Assembly: GCA_049241565.1 (NCBI GenBank)
Contig: JBMLQL010000002.1
Coordinates: 1 to 19,273 of the forward strand
Direction of reading: 5' to 3'
Length of the DNA: 19,273 bases
DNA from: DZBG01 sp049241565
GTDB lineage: Bacteria > Bdellovibrionota > Bacteriovoracia > Bacteriovoracales > Bacteriovoracaceae
Made by a program: the position numbers and the translations under genes. Below, one piece after another: positions 7,306 through 13,886 of the stretch (position 1 is the first letter of the stretch; each line of letters opens with the position of its first letter). The notes under the pieces were generated by a model. That model searched no databases. It worked only from the letters and a program-made list of their open reading frames with translations, and was not told where the DNA came from.

Positions 7306-7442
7306 TGAAACAATCTCTGTTAGAATAACTTAGTGATCATAGTGTCTAGAGACTCTAAAGGCAAGATTCTGCTATCTGGGCCAAATTCACTTATTCTGTA
7401 AAGGTCTTCATGTGAGAGCAAAATATTGAAATCATTTCTCTA

Positions 7443-7472
7443 TTGGTTTTATTTCAATCTATAGCCTATAAT
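7443..7472 (+). promoter_or_regulatory. Sigma-70-type promoter for the lipoprotein gene
   Basis: -35 TTGGTT (7443-7448), 18-bp spacer, perfect -10 TATAAT (7467-7472). The predicted transcript begins near 7479, downstream of an in-frame TTG at 7443, and so supports the lipoprotein start at 7521. Confidence 0.65.
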
Positions 7473-7520
7473 TTTTTCAATAGCTGCTCATTTAACCTAG
7501 AAATAGGTTATGAAGCGGTC

Positions 7521-8042
7521 ATGAAAAATTTAATGATGATCCTTGCTCTATTTACTCTCGCAGCTTGTAATACTGAAAAATGGGGTTACAAGACCAATCC
7601 TGATTTCGTTCTTTCGGAAGCCTATCAGGCGATAAAATCTGCCAATACAACTAAATGGCTATCTATCTCAACGGGTAAGCCTTATTGCAAATATTCATCA
7701 GCAAAAGCTCTTAATCATCTCGATCAGGAAGTTCTTAGTAAGACTGATCTCAATAAGTTAAAAGTGACATTGACTGGCCAAAAAAATCTACAAGAAGCTG
7801 AGTATGAAACGTTTTGGGTTTTCCATGAAAAAAGTTATGAAGTTGATTTAGCAGAAAAATATAATGGTAGAGTTTTGGCCACATTAAATATTACATGTTT
7901 CTACGGGGCCGATGAAAATATTTTGGCCAATAAAAATCGTCCTATGCAAATGTATCCTAAAAAATACTGTGCGATCTCGAGCGTCGATTTTAAATCGGCC
8001 ACAGACTTCGATGATAACGGGGACTGCGACGAACTCTATTGA
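7521..8042 (+). CDS. Predicted lipoprotein of unknown function
   Basis: A 173-residue protein starting at ATG 7521, chosen because the next residues form a signal peptide with lipobox: MKNLMMILALFTLAACNTEK, with Cys16 as the lipidated residue. The upstream in-frame codons are excluded by the promoter at 7443-7472. The mature domain is mixed polar with four further Cys (in KPYCKY, NITCFYG, KKYCAIS and NGDCDE), suggesting disulfides in the periplasm. I do not recognise the family. The acidic DFDDNGDCDE tail resembles a calcium-binding loop, without proof. The gene runs toward carbonic anhydrase with only 10 bp between stops. Confidence 0.75.
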   Translation: MKNLMMILALFTLAACNTEKWGYKTNPDFVLSEAYQAIKSANTTKWLSISTGKPYCKYSSAKALNHLDQEVLSKTDLNKLKVTLTGQKNLQEAEYETFWVFHEKSYEVDLAEKYNGRVLATLNITCFYGADENILANKNRPMQMYPKKYCAISSVDFKSATDFDDNGDCDELY

Positions 8043-8059
8043 TTTTAATTGCTTAAAAT
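8042..8059. terminator. AT-only inverted repeat at a convergent junction
   Basis: ATTTTAA (8042-8048) and TTAAAAT (8053-8059) are perfect inverted arms around TTGC and straddle the two convergent stop codons. Such an AU-only stem would be a weak terminator. It is listed because it is the only structure in this 10-bp junction. Confidence 0.25.
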
Positions 8060-8682
8060 TCGTAACGGTGAGCCTCATCAATTTTATATTCAGGTCCAAT
8101 AGTCTCAAGATTTTTAAGAATCCCTGTAGTTAAGTCATAAATCATCCCATGAATATAGGGTTGCTTTAGATCAAGCCATGCTTTTTGAATAATAGAGGTA
8201 TGGGCAAGGTTTCTAATTTGCTCAAGCACATTCAGCTCCACTAATCTATTGACCTGATCAACAGGACTCTTAATAAGATCAAGATCTTTTTTATGAACAG
8301 AGTAGATATCTTTGATGTTTCGAACCCAATTATTAAGCATGCCCAGTGACTTCGGCGACATCGCAGCCTTCACTCCTCCACAATTGTAATGCCCGCAGAC
8401 GATAATATGTCTTACCTTTAAGTGCTCTACAGCATATGAAAGTACACTTAAAAGATTCATATCTGTATGAACCACAAGGTTAGCGATATTTCTGTGAACA
8501 AACATCTCTCCGGGGTCAGTATTTGTGATCTCAGAAGGAGGAACACGTGAATCAGCACAACCGATCCATAAATAATCAGGATTCTGGTCGTTGGCCATAT
8601 TGGCAAAATACTGAGGATCAATTTCTGTTTTCCCTTGGGCCCAAGCTTTGTTTTCTAAAATAAGACGATTAATTTTTTCCAT
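8053..8682 (-). CDS. can: Beta-class carbonic anhydrase
   Basis: A 209-residue zinc enzyme interconverting CO2 and bicarbonate in the cytoplasm. Its zinc ligands Cys42, Asp44, His98 and Cys101 lie in GCADSRVPP and CGHYNCGG, and the Asp44/Arg46 dyad of beta-carbonic anhydrases is intact. Length and motifs match the Can/CynT group. The ATG follows AAAGGA, which lies in the last codons of the SulP gene 6 bp upstream, so the two are translationally coupled. SulP transporters paired or fused with carbonic anhydrase are a known arrangement for bicarbonate uptake. The gene is last in a three-gene operon running from 10957. Confidence 0.95.
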   Translation of the reverse strand: MEKINRLILENKAWAQGKTEIDPQYFANMANDQNPDYLWIGCADSRVPPSEITNTDPGEMFVHRNIANLVVHTDMNLLSVLSYAVEHLKVRHIIVCGHYNCGGVKAAMSPKSLGMLNNWVRNIKDIYSVHKKDLDLIKSPVDQVNRLVELNVLEQIRNLAHTSIIQKAWLDLKQPYIHGMIYDLTTGILKNLETIGPEYKIDEAHRYEF

Positions 8683-8688
8683 ATCTTT

Positions 8689-10206
8689 TTATCCTTTAAA
8701 AAATGGGTTGATGGCCAAGGTCGATTTACGAACTTCAACTTTGATATTTCGATGTTCCGCGGTTTCTAGAAAGTCCTCTAGAAGATCTATAATGTCAGCA
8801 TCGATGAAAGTTCCATGACCTCCATCAATAAGTAATTTTGAGTTCGCAGGAACAGACTTTAAGAGACGAGTCAAAATAGGTTTGTTAAGAAATGAGACAT
8901 CTTTATAAAAGCGAAGGAGATAGTCAGACCCACTATTAACTAAAACCATGGCCTTAACTGATTTTGATCTCATAATATAGATAAAGCTTGAAAAAAGCCC
9001 AATCAAAACACCGTAGAGAATATTAGCAAAAACAATTCCAAGAACTGTGACAACATAAGGGATAAATTGATTTTTTCCTTTGCGCTTCATCTTGAGGAAA
9101 GTTTGAATAGAAGCCATCTTCCACCCAAGAATCAAAAGAATAGCAGCGATACTGGCCACTGGAATCTTCTCAATAAATCCAACAAAGAAAACGGCAGCGA
9201 TAAGAAGCCATACTCCATGCATTATTGTTGAAAGTTTTGTTTTGGCCCCAGATTTAATATTCAAACTAGTACGAATAATGACCGAAGTAATCGGAAGTCC
9301 ACCAAGAAGGCCTGAAACAGTATTTCCTACTCCTTGGGCCACAAGTTCACGATTTTTTGAAGTGTATCTTTTAAAAGGATCAAGACCGTCCGAGGCTTCA
9401 ATATTAATAAGACTCTCTATGGAGGTCATCACTGCTATAAAGGCTGCAGCAATATATACTCTTTTATCGAGGATAAAAGACCAATCAGGAAAAGTAAGTT
9501 CGTTTAAAAAACCTGAGACTCCACCATGATAATTAAGGCTTACAAGATGAGATTTCTCCAAATAAAACGCAGGCATTTGAGAACTGAAGATTGCATTTAA
9601 TCCTATTCCAACAAGAACTACGACAATGGGGGCAGGAAGAAAATCAAAGATCTTACTTAGTTTACTATTTTTGATTTCTGATAGCCAAAGGACAAGGAGT
9701 GAAATCAAACCAATAATGACTGATCCCAGATGATAGTTATTTAAATCGATCCCAGTGAAATGAAGAGACTCATCACCTAAGAAATCCTCGTCATATCCAA
9801 AGAAGTGTGGAATTTGTTTAACGATAAAAATTATTCCAATTCCTGACAGAAGACCCTTAATAACAGAGTTAGGAATATAATCTCCTATCTTGCCGAGCTT
9901 TAAAAATCCAAACATCATTTGAATTAAACCAGATAAAAAGAGCGCTAACAAAAAAGCAGGAAATGCACCGAGATAACTCAATGTCAGCGTGACAATGACC
10001 ACCATTCCTGCAGCAGGTCCATCGACACTGACTTGTGAACGACTTAATAATCCAGTAAGAACACCACCAACGACTCCGGCCACAAGACCTGAGAGTACGG
10101 GTGTTCCAGAGGCAATCGCAATTCCGATACATAACGGAAGGGCAATAAGAGATACGACAAGAGAGGATTTTAAATCACACTTGAAGCTTTCTTTGGTCAA
10201 CAGCAT
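8689..10206 (-). CDS. SulP-family anion transporter with STAS domain (probable bicarbonate or sulfate uptake)
   Basis: A 505-residue inner-membrane carrier with many hydrophobic helices from residue 15 to about 410 and a C-terminal STAS domain (about 415-505, with LLIDGGHGTFIDADIIDLLE). The SulP signature is visible in IALPLCIGIAIASGTPVLSG near the N-terminus and in SVDGPAAGM. The order SLINIEASD ... LVAQGVGNTVSGLLGGLPIT is also typical of the family. GAGAGGATCAA supplies a ribosome-binding site (GAGAGG) 5 nt before ATG 10206, which lies inside the YoaK gene by 32 bp. The carbonic anhydrase directly downstream argues for bicarbonate as substrate, but sulfate cannot be excluded. No Cys-sulfur genes adjoin. 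Confidence 0.9.
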   Translation of the reverse strand: MLLTKESFKCDLKSSLVVSLIALPLCIGIAIASGTPVLSGLVAGVVGGVLTGLLSRSQVSVDGPAAGMVVIVTLTLSYLGAFPAFLLALFLSGLIQMMFGFLKLGKIGDYIPNSVIKGLLSGIGIIFIVKQIPHFFGYDEDFLGDESLHFTGIDLNNYHLGSVIIGLISLLVLWLSEIKNSKLSKIFDFLPAPIVVVLVGIGLNAIFSSQMPAFYLEKSHLVSLNYHGGVSGFLNELTFPDWSFILDKRVYIAAAFIAVMTSIESLINIEASDGLDPFKRYTSKNRELVAQGVGNTVSGLLGGLPITSVIIRTSLNIKSGAKTKLSTIMHGVWLLIAAVFFVGFIEKIPVASIAAILLILGWKMASIQTFLKMKRKGKNQFIPYVVTVLGIVFANILYGVLIGLFSSFIYIMRSKSVKAMVLVNSGSDYLLRFYKDVSFLNKPILTRLLKSVPANSKLLIDGGHGTFIDADIIDLLEDFLETAEHRNIKVEVRKSTLAINPFFKG

Positions 10207-10957
10207 TTTGATCCTCTCTACAATCTTTATGATACATAAGATAATTTATATAAATGATGATAATAAATGAAGTGGCCACAGGCAAAATAAACCCCTGGTA
10301 CTCACCAATCATCATCACAATTACTGATATAGCGGAACCAGCAAAAAAACTAAGAAACGTATAAAATCTTAGCCAATTTACATTGACGAGTTCACGATAC
10401 TTGTCTTTATCTACACTCATATATCGATTTCGTACTAGGTGAATTCCGATATCGGTTGAGAGTCCGGTTAAGTGAGTTGTTCTGATTTGACCATTCGAGA
10501 GTGCAGTAAAAGTAGCATTCTGAAGACCACACATAAAGCATAGAATAAAGAGAAGAGCAAAGTCTCGTTGAAGTTCAAGCGGCTCTCCGAATACTCCAAA
10601 CAAATCCATTGTCCCACCAATATAAACTCCTACAATGAGTAAACACTGAATAACTGATGAAGTCCTCACATGAGCTTCTTTCCCTGTGTAAATGCGACGA
10701 TCAATTAGAAAGCCAGATAGAATACAGCCTAGGATAAAACTTACTGGAGCGAGCATCATCTCAAACGCCATAAGTAGTTTACCTTCTCCAATTGATAATC
10801 CTACCTGAGTTCCAAATCCTGTCATGTGAGAAACGAATCTATGACAAGCAATAAATCCTGCGGCATTAATATAACCACTCTGAAAAGCAAGAAGTATCCA
10901 TAAAAAAACATTCTCACGTTTAAGAATGCTCTTAAAACAATCAGACCTTAAGGCCAT
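10175..10957 (-). CDS. YoaK/DUF1275 family membrane protein
   Basis: A 260-residue protein with about six to seven hydrophobic segments. The sequence ILLAFQSGYINAAGFIACHR, SHMTGFGTQVG, CGLQNATFTALSNGQIRTTH and LTGLSTDIGI is the DUF1275 (YoaK) fingerprint. The function of this family is not established; a transporter role has been suggested from its topology. AAAGGA lies 7 nt before ATG 10957. Its 3' end overlaps the SulP start by 32 bp, making it the first gene of the YoaK-SulP-Can operon. A link to CO2/bicarbonate metabolism is inferred from that order only. No convincing promoter could be seen upstream. Confidence 0.85.
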   Translation of the reverse strand: MALRSDCFKSILKRENVFLWILLAFQSGYINAAGFIACHRFVSHMTGFGTQVGLSIGEGKLLMAFEMMLAPVSFILGCILSGFLIDRRIYTGKEAHVRTSSVIQCLLIVGVYIGGTMDLFGVFGEPLELQRDFALLFILCFMCGLQNATFTALSNGQIRTTHLTGLSTDIGIHLVRNRYMSVDKDKYRELVNVNWLRFYTFLSFFAGSAISVIVMMIGEYQGFILPVATSFIIIIYINYLMYHKDCREDQNAVDQRKLQV

Positions 10958-11006
10958 AAATATCCTTTCAATAAAAACTAAATTAAAACACGAATAAAAA
11001 GAAAGG

Positions 11007-11458
11007 CTAGCTGAACGATGGCGGTTTTATTTGATCAAAAATAAAAACTTGAGTAGTGAGATTTTTCAAGAAAGGAAAACAGATCACGTAGATAACACTT
11101 AAACTTGGCCCATGAAAAAATGCTGTAGGATAATGAATTTCTTCTTCAATTGGTCCACGAAGAAAAAAACTTTCATTGTCATCATCAGTGTCAGTTGTGT
11201 CAGTTGNNNNNNNNNNNNNNNNNNNNNNNNNNNNNNNNNNNNNNNNNNNNNNNNNNNNNNNNNNNNNNNNNNNNNNNNNNNNNNNNNNNNNNNNNNNNNN
11301 NNNNNNGTGTCAGTTGTGTCAGTTGAATCAACAGAGATATTTAATTGGGCCTGGGAATAATCACACATTTGTTTTGCGGAAGCGACTTGGGCCCATCCGA
11401 TGAGGAAGGCCATTGCGATATAAAGACAATAATTGAAGGTCTTACTTCCAAGTGTCAT
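11007..11458 (-). CDS. Exported protein with Thr-Asp-Thr tandem repeats (coding region interrupted by an assembly gap)
   Basis: The minus strand from ATG 11458 encodes a signal peptide (about 28 residues, with CLYIAMAFLIGWAQVASA then KQMC) followed by SVDSTDTTD. It then enters a 9-bp tandem repeat interrupted by 100 N at 11207-11306. If the missing bases are whole repeat units, the frame after the gap is TDTTDTDDDNESFFLRGPIE and ends at TAG 11007-11009, 65 residues after the gap. Reading across exactly 100 N instead gives an early stop at 11099-11101; I consider that an artefact. The repeat unit encodes Thr-Asp-Thr, an acidic exported linker. The protein may be surface-bound or secreted. No family recognised. 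The repeat copy number is unknown, so the length is at least about 115 residues plus the gap. Confidence 0.6.
11188..11324 (-). repeat. 9-bp tandem repeat array containing an assembly gap
   Basis: Two GTGTCAGTT units are readable on each side (11188-11205 and 11307-11324) of a 100-N run. On the coding (minus) strand the unit encodes Thr-Asp-Thr. The unit phase on both sides says the real missing length is 8 plus a multiple of 9, which 100 is not, so 100 N is a placeholder. Confidence 0.85.
11207..11306. other. Assembly gap (100 N)
   Basis: A run of 100 N, a conventional length for a gap of unknown size. It sits inside the tandem repeat, so the cause is probably repeat collapse in the assembly. 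Interpretation of the coding frame across it is given for the protein at 11007-11458. Confidence 0.99.
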
Positions 11459-11547
11459 TTAACTAATATGGTGATTTTTCAGAGTTTTTCAACAAAGCAC
11501 TCGTTCAAATGATTAAAAAATGTTAATTTGCCTTTAAAAACAATAGT

Positions 11548-11576
11548 TTGGCTGATCGCATGTTATTCGTTAGAAT
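11548..11576 (+). promoter_or_regulatory. Sigma-70-type promoter for the FAH-family gene
   Basis: -35 TTGGCT (11548-11553), 17-bp spacer, -10 TAGAAT (11571-11576). Transcription is expected about 7 nt after the -10, at 11583, which is the A of the ATG, so the mRNA may be leaderless. Confidence 0.55.
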
Positions 11577-11582
11577 CCTTCC

Positions 11583-12170
11583 ATGGATAAAATAATTTGC
11601 CTCGGAAAGAACTACAACGACCATATTCAAGAGATGAAGGACGCTGCACCGGAAAGACCGGTTTTGTTTATTAAGCCTCCTTCGACTCTTCACCTTGTTA
11701 AAGATAAGGGGGCCCTTCAGCTTCCGTGGTCTCGAGGTGAAATTCATCACGAATGTGAGATTGTTTTTAAATTATATAAAAAAAATATCATCGGTGTGGC
11801 CTTAGGTCTTGATCTCACTCTTCGTGAAGTTCAGCGCGAGCTTAAATCAAAGGGTCATCCATGGGAGATTTCAAAAGTTTTTAGAAATAGTGCTATCGTG
11901 TCTGAATTTAAATCTCATAAAACTTTTCCTGAATGGCAAACAACTCCGTTTGAACTCAAAGTGAATGGAGAAGTTCGCCAAACAAGTTCTCTCGAAAATG
12001 CCAATTACAAGGCCAATGAAATTATTCATTATATTAATGAATTCTTTCCTCTTAGTGATGGGGATCTCGTTTTCACTGGAACACCTTCTGGGGTTGGTCC
12101 ACTGAAACCAGGAGATAAAATTGAACTCAACTGGGGACCTATTCAGAACTCTTTTAAGTTGGTTCTCTAA
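11583..12170 (+). CDS. Fumarylacetoacetate hydrolase (FAH) family protein, FAHD1/YcgM-like
   Basis: A 195-residue protein covering the compact FAH catalytic fold. Family marks are GKNYNDHIQEM near the start, FIKPPST, the metal-site segment HHECEIVF (Glu57, Glu59), LDLTLREVQ (Asp77), KGHPWEISKVFRNSA and FTGTPSGVGPLKPGD. Members bind Mg2+ or Mn2+ and cleave C-C bonds of acylpyruvates or decarboxylate oxaloacetate. The small, single-domain form matches FAHD1/YcgM rather than full FAH. There is no ribosome-binding site before the ATG, while a good promoter ends 6 nt upstream, consistent with leaderless expression. A 58-aa ORF begins within its stop codon (TAATG). The actual substrate is not known. 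Confidence 0.87.
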   Translation: MDKIICLGKNYNDHIQEMKDAAPERPVLFIKPPSTLHLVKDKGALQLPWSRGEIHHECEIVFKLYKKNIIGVALGLDLTLREVQRELKSKGHPWEISKVFRNSAIVSEFKSHKTFPEWQTTPFELKVNGEVRQTSSLENANYKANEIIHYINEFFPLSDGDLVFTGTPSGVGPLKPGDKIELNWGPIQNSFKLVL

Positions 12171-12346
12171 TGGATCAAAAAAAAATATCTCATGATATTC
12201 AAAATGCCATTTCTCGACTGAAGATCATGCATGATCTGGCCATCGATAAAAAGTTTGAGATGATTTCTAAAGAAGAACTTACTAAAGATCTGAAAGAAAC
12301 ACTGATTGAACTAGAAGAAAAATTTAAGAATCTTCTTAATCAGTAA
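12170..12346 (+). CDS. Small protein of unknown function (58 aa)
   Basis: The ATG overlaps the FAH-family stop in TAATG, so it would be translated by reinitiation. The 58-residue product is highly charged and almost surely helical (Lys/Glu-rich, ending LEEKFKNLLNQ), with no signal peptide or membrane segment. It overlaps the convergent apaG stop by 7 bp. The family is not recognised, although the size and helicity resemble small coiled-coil or regulatory proteins. Coding evidence is the coupled start and the uninterrupted frame through to a stop only. The codon content looks similar to that of its neighbours. Confidence 0.5.
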   Translation: MDQKKISHDIQNAISRLKIMHDLAIDKKFEMISKEELTKDLKETLIELEEKFKNLLNQ

Positions 12347-12738
12347 CGATCAATATATTCATTTGGGATTTTAAATTTAAATACAGGTGTCTTAATTTGA
12401 AAATTCCCATCCGCTCCTATCATATTAAAATGGCCCCACATCTCGCCAGTGAGTGTGCTAAGTGGACAAAAGCTTGAGTACTCAAAGGTCTCGCCGTGAT
12501 CAATATGAGGTGTTTGCCCAATCACTCCAGGTCCTTCAACGACTCTGACTTCACCCTTGGCATCTTTTATATTCCACTTTCTCGACACAAGCTGTGCCTT
12601 GGGCCCATTCAGGTTAGTGATAAAAACAATATATCTAAATAAAAAGTGATACTGAAGAGGGTTTGAATTCTCGAAATCAAATTCAGTTTTGACTTCTATC
12701 TCGAATCCGTTATTTTGCGAAATAAAGCTAGTACTCAT
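12340..12738 (-). CDS. apaG: ApaG domain protein
   Basis: A 132-residue single-domain protein of the ApaG fold (fibronectin-III-like beta sandwich). The signature is visible in NPLQYHFLFRYIVFITNLNG, VSRKWNIKDAKGEVRVVEGPGVIGQTP, and GETFEYSSFCPLSTLTGEMWGHF. ApaG is widespread and was named from the apaH operon and linked to cobalt resistance, but its biochemical role remains unsettled. No apaH, ksgA or pdxA gene is adjacent here. GGGA lies about 9 nt before ATG 12738. The stop overlaps the 58-aa ORF on the other strand. Confidence 0.93.
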   Translation of the reverse strand: MSTSFISQNNGFEIEVKTEFDFENSNPLQYHFLFRYIVFITNLNGPKAQLVSRKWNIKDAKGEVRVVEGPGVIGQTPHIDHGETFEYSSFCPLSTLTGEMWGHFNMIGADGNFQIKTPVFKFKIPNEYIDRY

Positions 12739-12799
12739 TTAATCGATCCCATTTTATTTTCTATTGATCTAGCAAATTATAGTTATATTAAAGAGATAC

Positions 12800-12856
12800 A
12801 GTAAACTTTTATTGATATATTCTCATATCAATTTTATTATGCAAGATTAGTTTACT
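12800..12856. promoter_or_regulatory. Nested inverted repeats in the apaG/DMT divergent intergenic region
   Basis: Two perfect 8-bp inverted pairs are concentric: AGTAAACT (12800-12807) with AGTTTACT (12849-12856), and inside them ATTGATAT (12811-12818) with ATATCAAT (12825-12832), which is separated by 6 bp. They lie between the divergent apaG and transporter genes, so could be operator sites or an RNA structure. In such AT-rich sequence chance is a real alternative. Confidence 0.4.
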
Positions 12857-12878
12857 CTTTTAGCAAGTTGAACAAAAA

Positions 12879-13763
12879 ATGAACTCAATTGAAGTCTACA
12901 CAATGGCCGTTGGCGCGAATCTCGCGTTTTCGACGGCCAGTATGGTCTTTTCTCATTTTGCGAGAAAATTTAATTCGATGTGGATGAATCAAGTTAAAGT
13001 GGCCATTGCTCTGCTCGCTTTTAGTATTGCCCTCGTTACAACATCACATTGGATTGAAATCTCTTGGACATCTGCCACACTCCTTCTCCTCAGTGGATTT
13101 GCAGGTCTGTGTATTGGAGATATTTTTCTTTTCCGTGCTTTTGCCGCTCTAGGCGCAGGACGAACATTAGTTCTTTATAGTTTTCAACCACTCCTACTTG
13201 GAGTTTATGGTTTCTTTTTTTTAGGTCAGTTCTTTACGATCAATCAGACTCTGGCCGTTGTCTGTATGATGATCTGTATTTTTATTTTTATGTTTGAGCG
13301 TAACAAACTCACAGGCTCATGGGATTTGAGAAATTTCTTTTGGGCCTTTTTAGGAATTTGTCTTGATGCCTTTGGAGTCATGCTTACAAGATCAAGTTAT
13401 GAACTCACGCCAAATCTTGAAACATTTCAGGTGAACGTTATCCGCTGTATAGGGGCCATTATTGGTTTTATTCTGATTAATCCGAAAAGTTATATCGGTG
13501 TGACCAAGGATGTGATCGCTCTACCAAATCGTGATAAAACAATGCTGATTGGATCATGTATTGCAGGAACATTTCTCTCTTTGACATTATACCTAGCTGC
13601 TTTGAAGTACGCCCATGTAGGAACACTCACGGCCATTTCAATTACCGGCCCCGTTTGGGTGGCCATCCTTGAATCCATTTATCATCGTCGTTTACCTAGT
13701 AGACTTCTTCTCATGGCCTTTGCTTTCTTCCTGACAGGCTTTTATCTTATGGCAATTGCTTGA
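12879..13763 (+). CDS. DMT-superfamily (EamA-like) transporter
   Basis: A 294-residue inner-membrane protein with ten predicted hydrophobic helices in two related halves (roughly residues 1-145 and 146-294), the pattern of EamA transporters. The half-repeat signals include GDIFLFRAFAALGAGRTLVLY in the first half and TLYLAALKYAHVGTLTAIS in the second. DMT proteins move small metabolites, commonly exporting amino acids or taking up nucleotide sugars or vitamins. The substrate cannot be inferred. There is no strong ribosome-binding site. The metH gene follows 123 bp later under its own promoter, so a role in methionine metabolism is not implied. Confidence 0.87.
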   Translation: MNSIEVYTMAVGANLAFSTASMVFSHFARKFNSMWMNQVKVAIALLAFSIALVTTSHWIEISWTSATLLLLSGFAGLCIGDIFLFRAFAALGAGRTLVLYSFQPLLLGVYGFFFLGQFFTINQTLAVVCMMICIFIFMFERNKLTGSWDLRNFFWAFLGICLDAFGVMLTRSSYELTPNLETFQVNVIRCIGAIIGFILINPKSYIGVTKDVIALPNRDKTMLIGSCIAGTFLSLTLYLAALKYAHVGTLTAISITGPVWVAILESIYHRRLPSRLLLMAFAFFLTGFYLMAIA

Positions 13764-13773
13764 TTAGCTAAAT

Positions 13774-13797
13774 AAAAGTCATCTCTAAACACTTTTT
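13774..13797 (+). terminator. Weak stem-loop with T-run after the DMT gene
   Basis: AAAAGT (13774-13779) and ACTTTT (13791-13796) form 6-bp arms around an 11-nt loop, with one further T after them. It is low in GC, so a weak terminator at best. It lies 10 bp after the DMT stop. Confidence 0.35.
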
Positions 13798-13824
13798 AAC
13801 TATCCAAAATTACAGGGTTTCTAC

Positions 13825-13854
13825 TTGACTTTCTTTCTAAATAATTTATACACT
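13825..13854 (+). promoter_or_regulatory. Sigma-70-type promoter for metH-metF
   Basis: -35 TTGACT (13825-13830) and -10 TATACA (13847-13852, 16-bp spacer) or TACACT (13849-13854, 18-bp spacer). The leader to the metH start is only about 28 nt, so there is no room for a SAM or cobalamin riboswitch downstream of this promoter. Confidence 0.6.
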
Positions 13855-13886
13855 AGAGTATTCAACATTGAGAAGGAAAGATAGCA

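Noticed and set aside
7443..7520. Extended N-terminus for the lipoprotein starting at 7443.
   Set aside because: The lipoprotein signal and lipobox follow ATG 7521, and a strong promoter overlaps the extra codons.
11099..11206. Reading the exported protein across exactly 100 N, giving an early stop at 11099-11101.
   Set aside because: 100 is not compatible with an integral number of 9-bp units; any integral number keeps the other frame open to 11007.
13764..13886. SAM or cobalamin riboswitch before metH.
   Set aside because: A good promoter lies at 13825-13854, leaving a leader of about 28 nt, and no riboswitch-like conserved core is seen.
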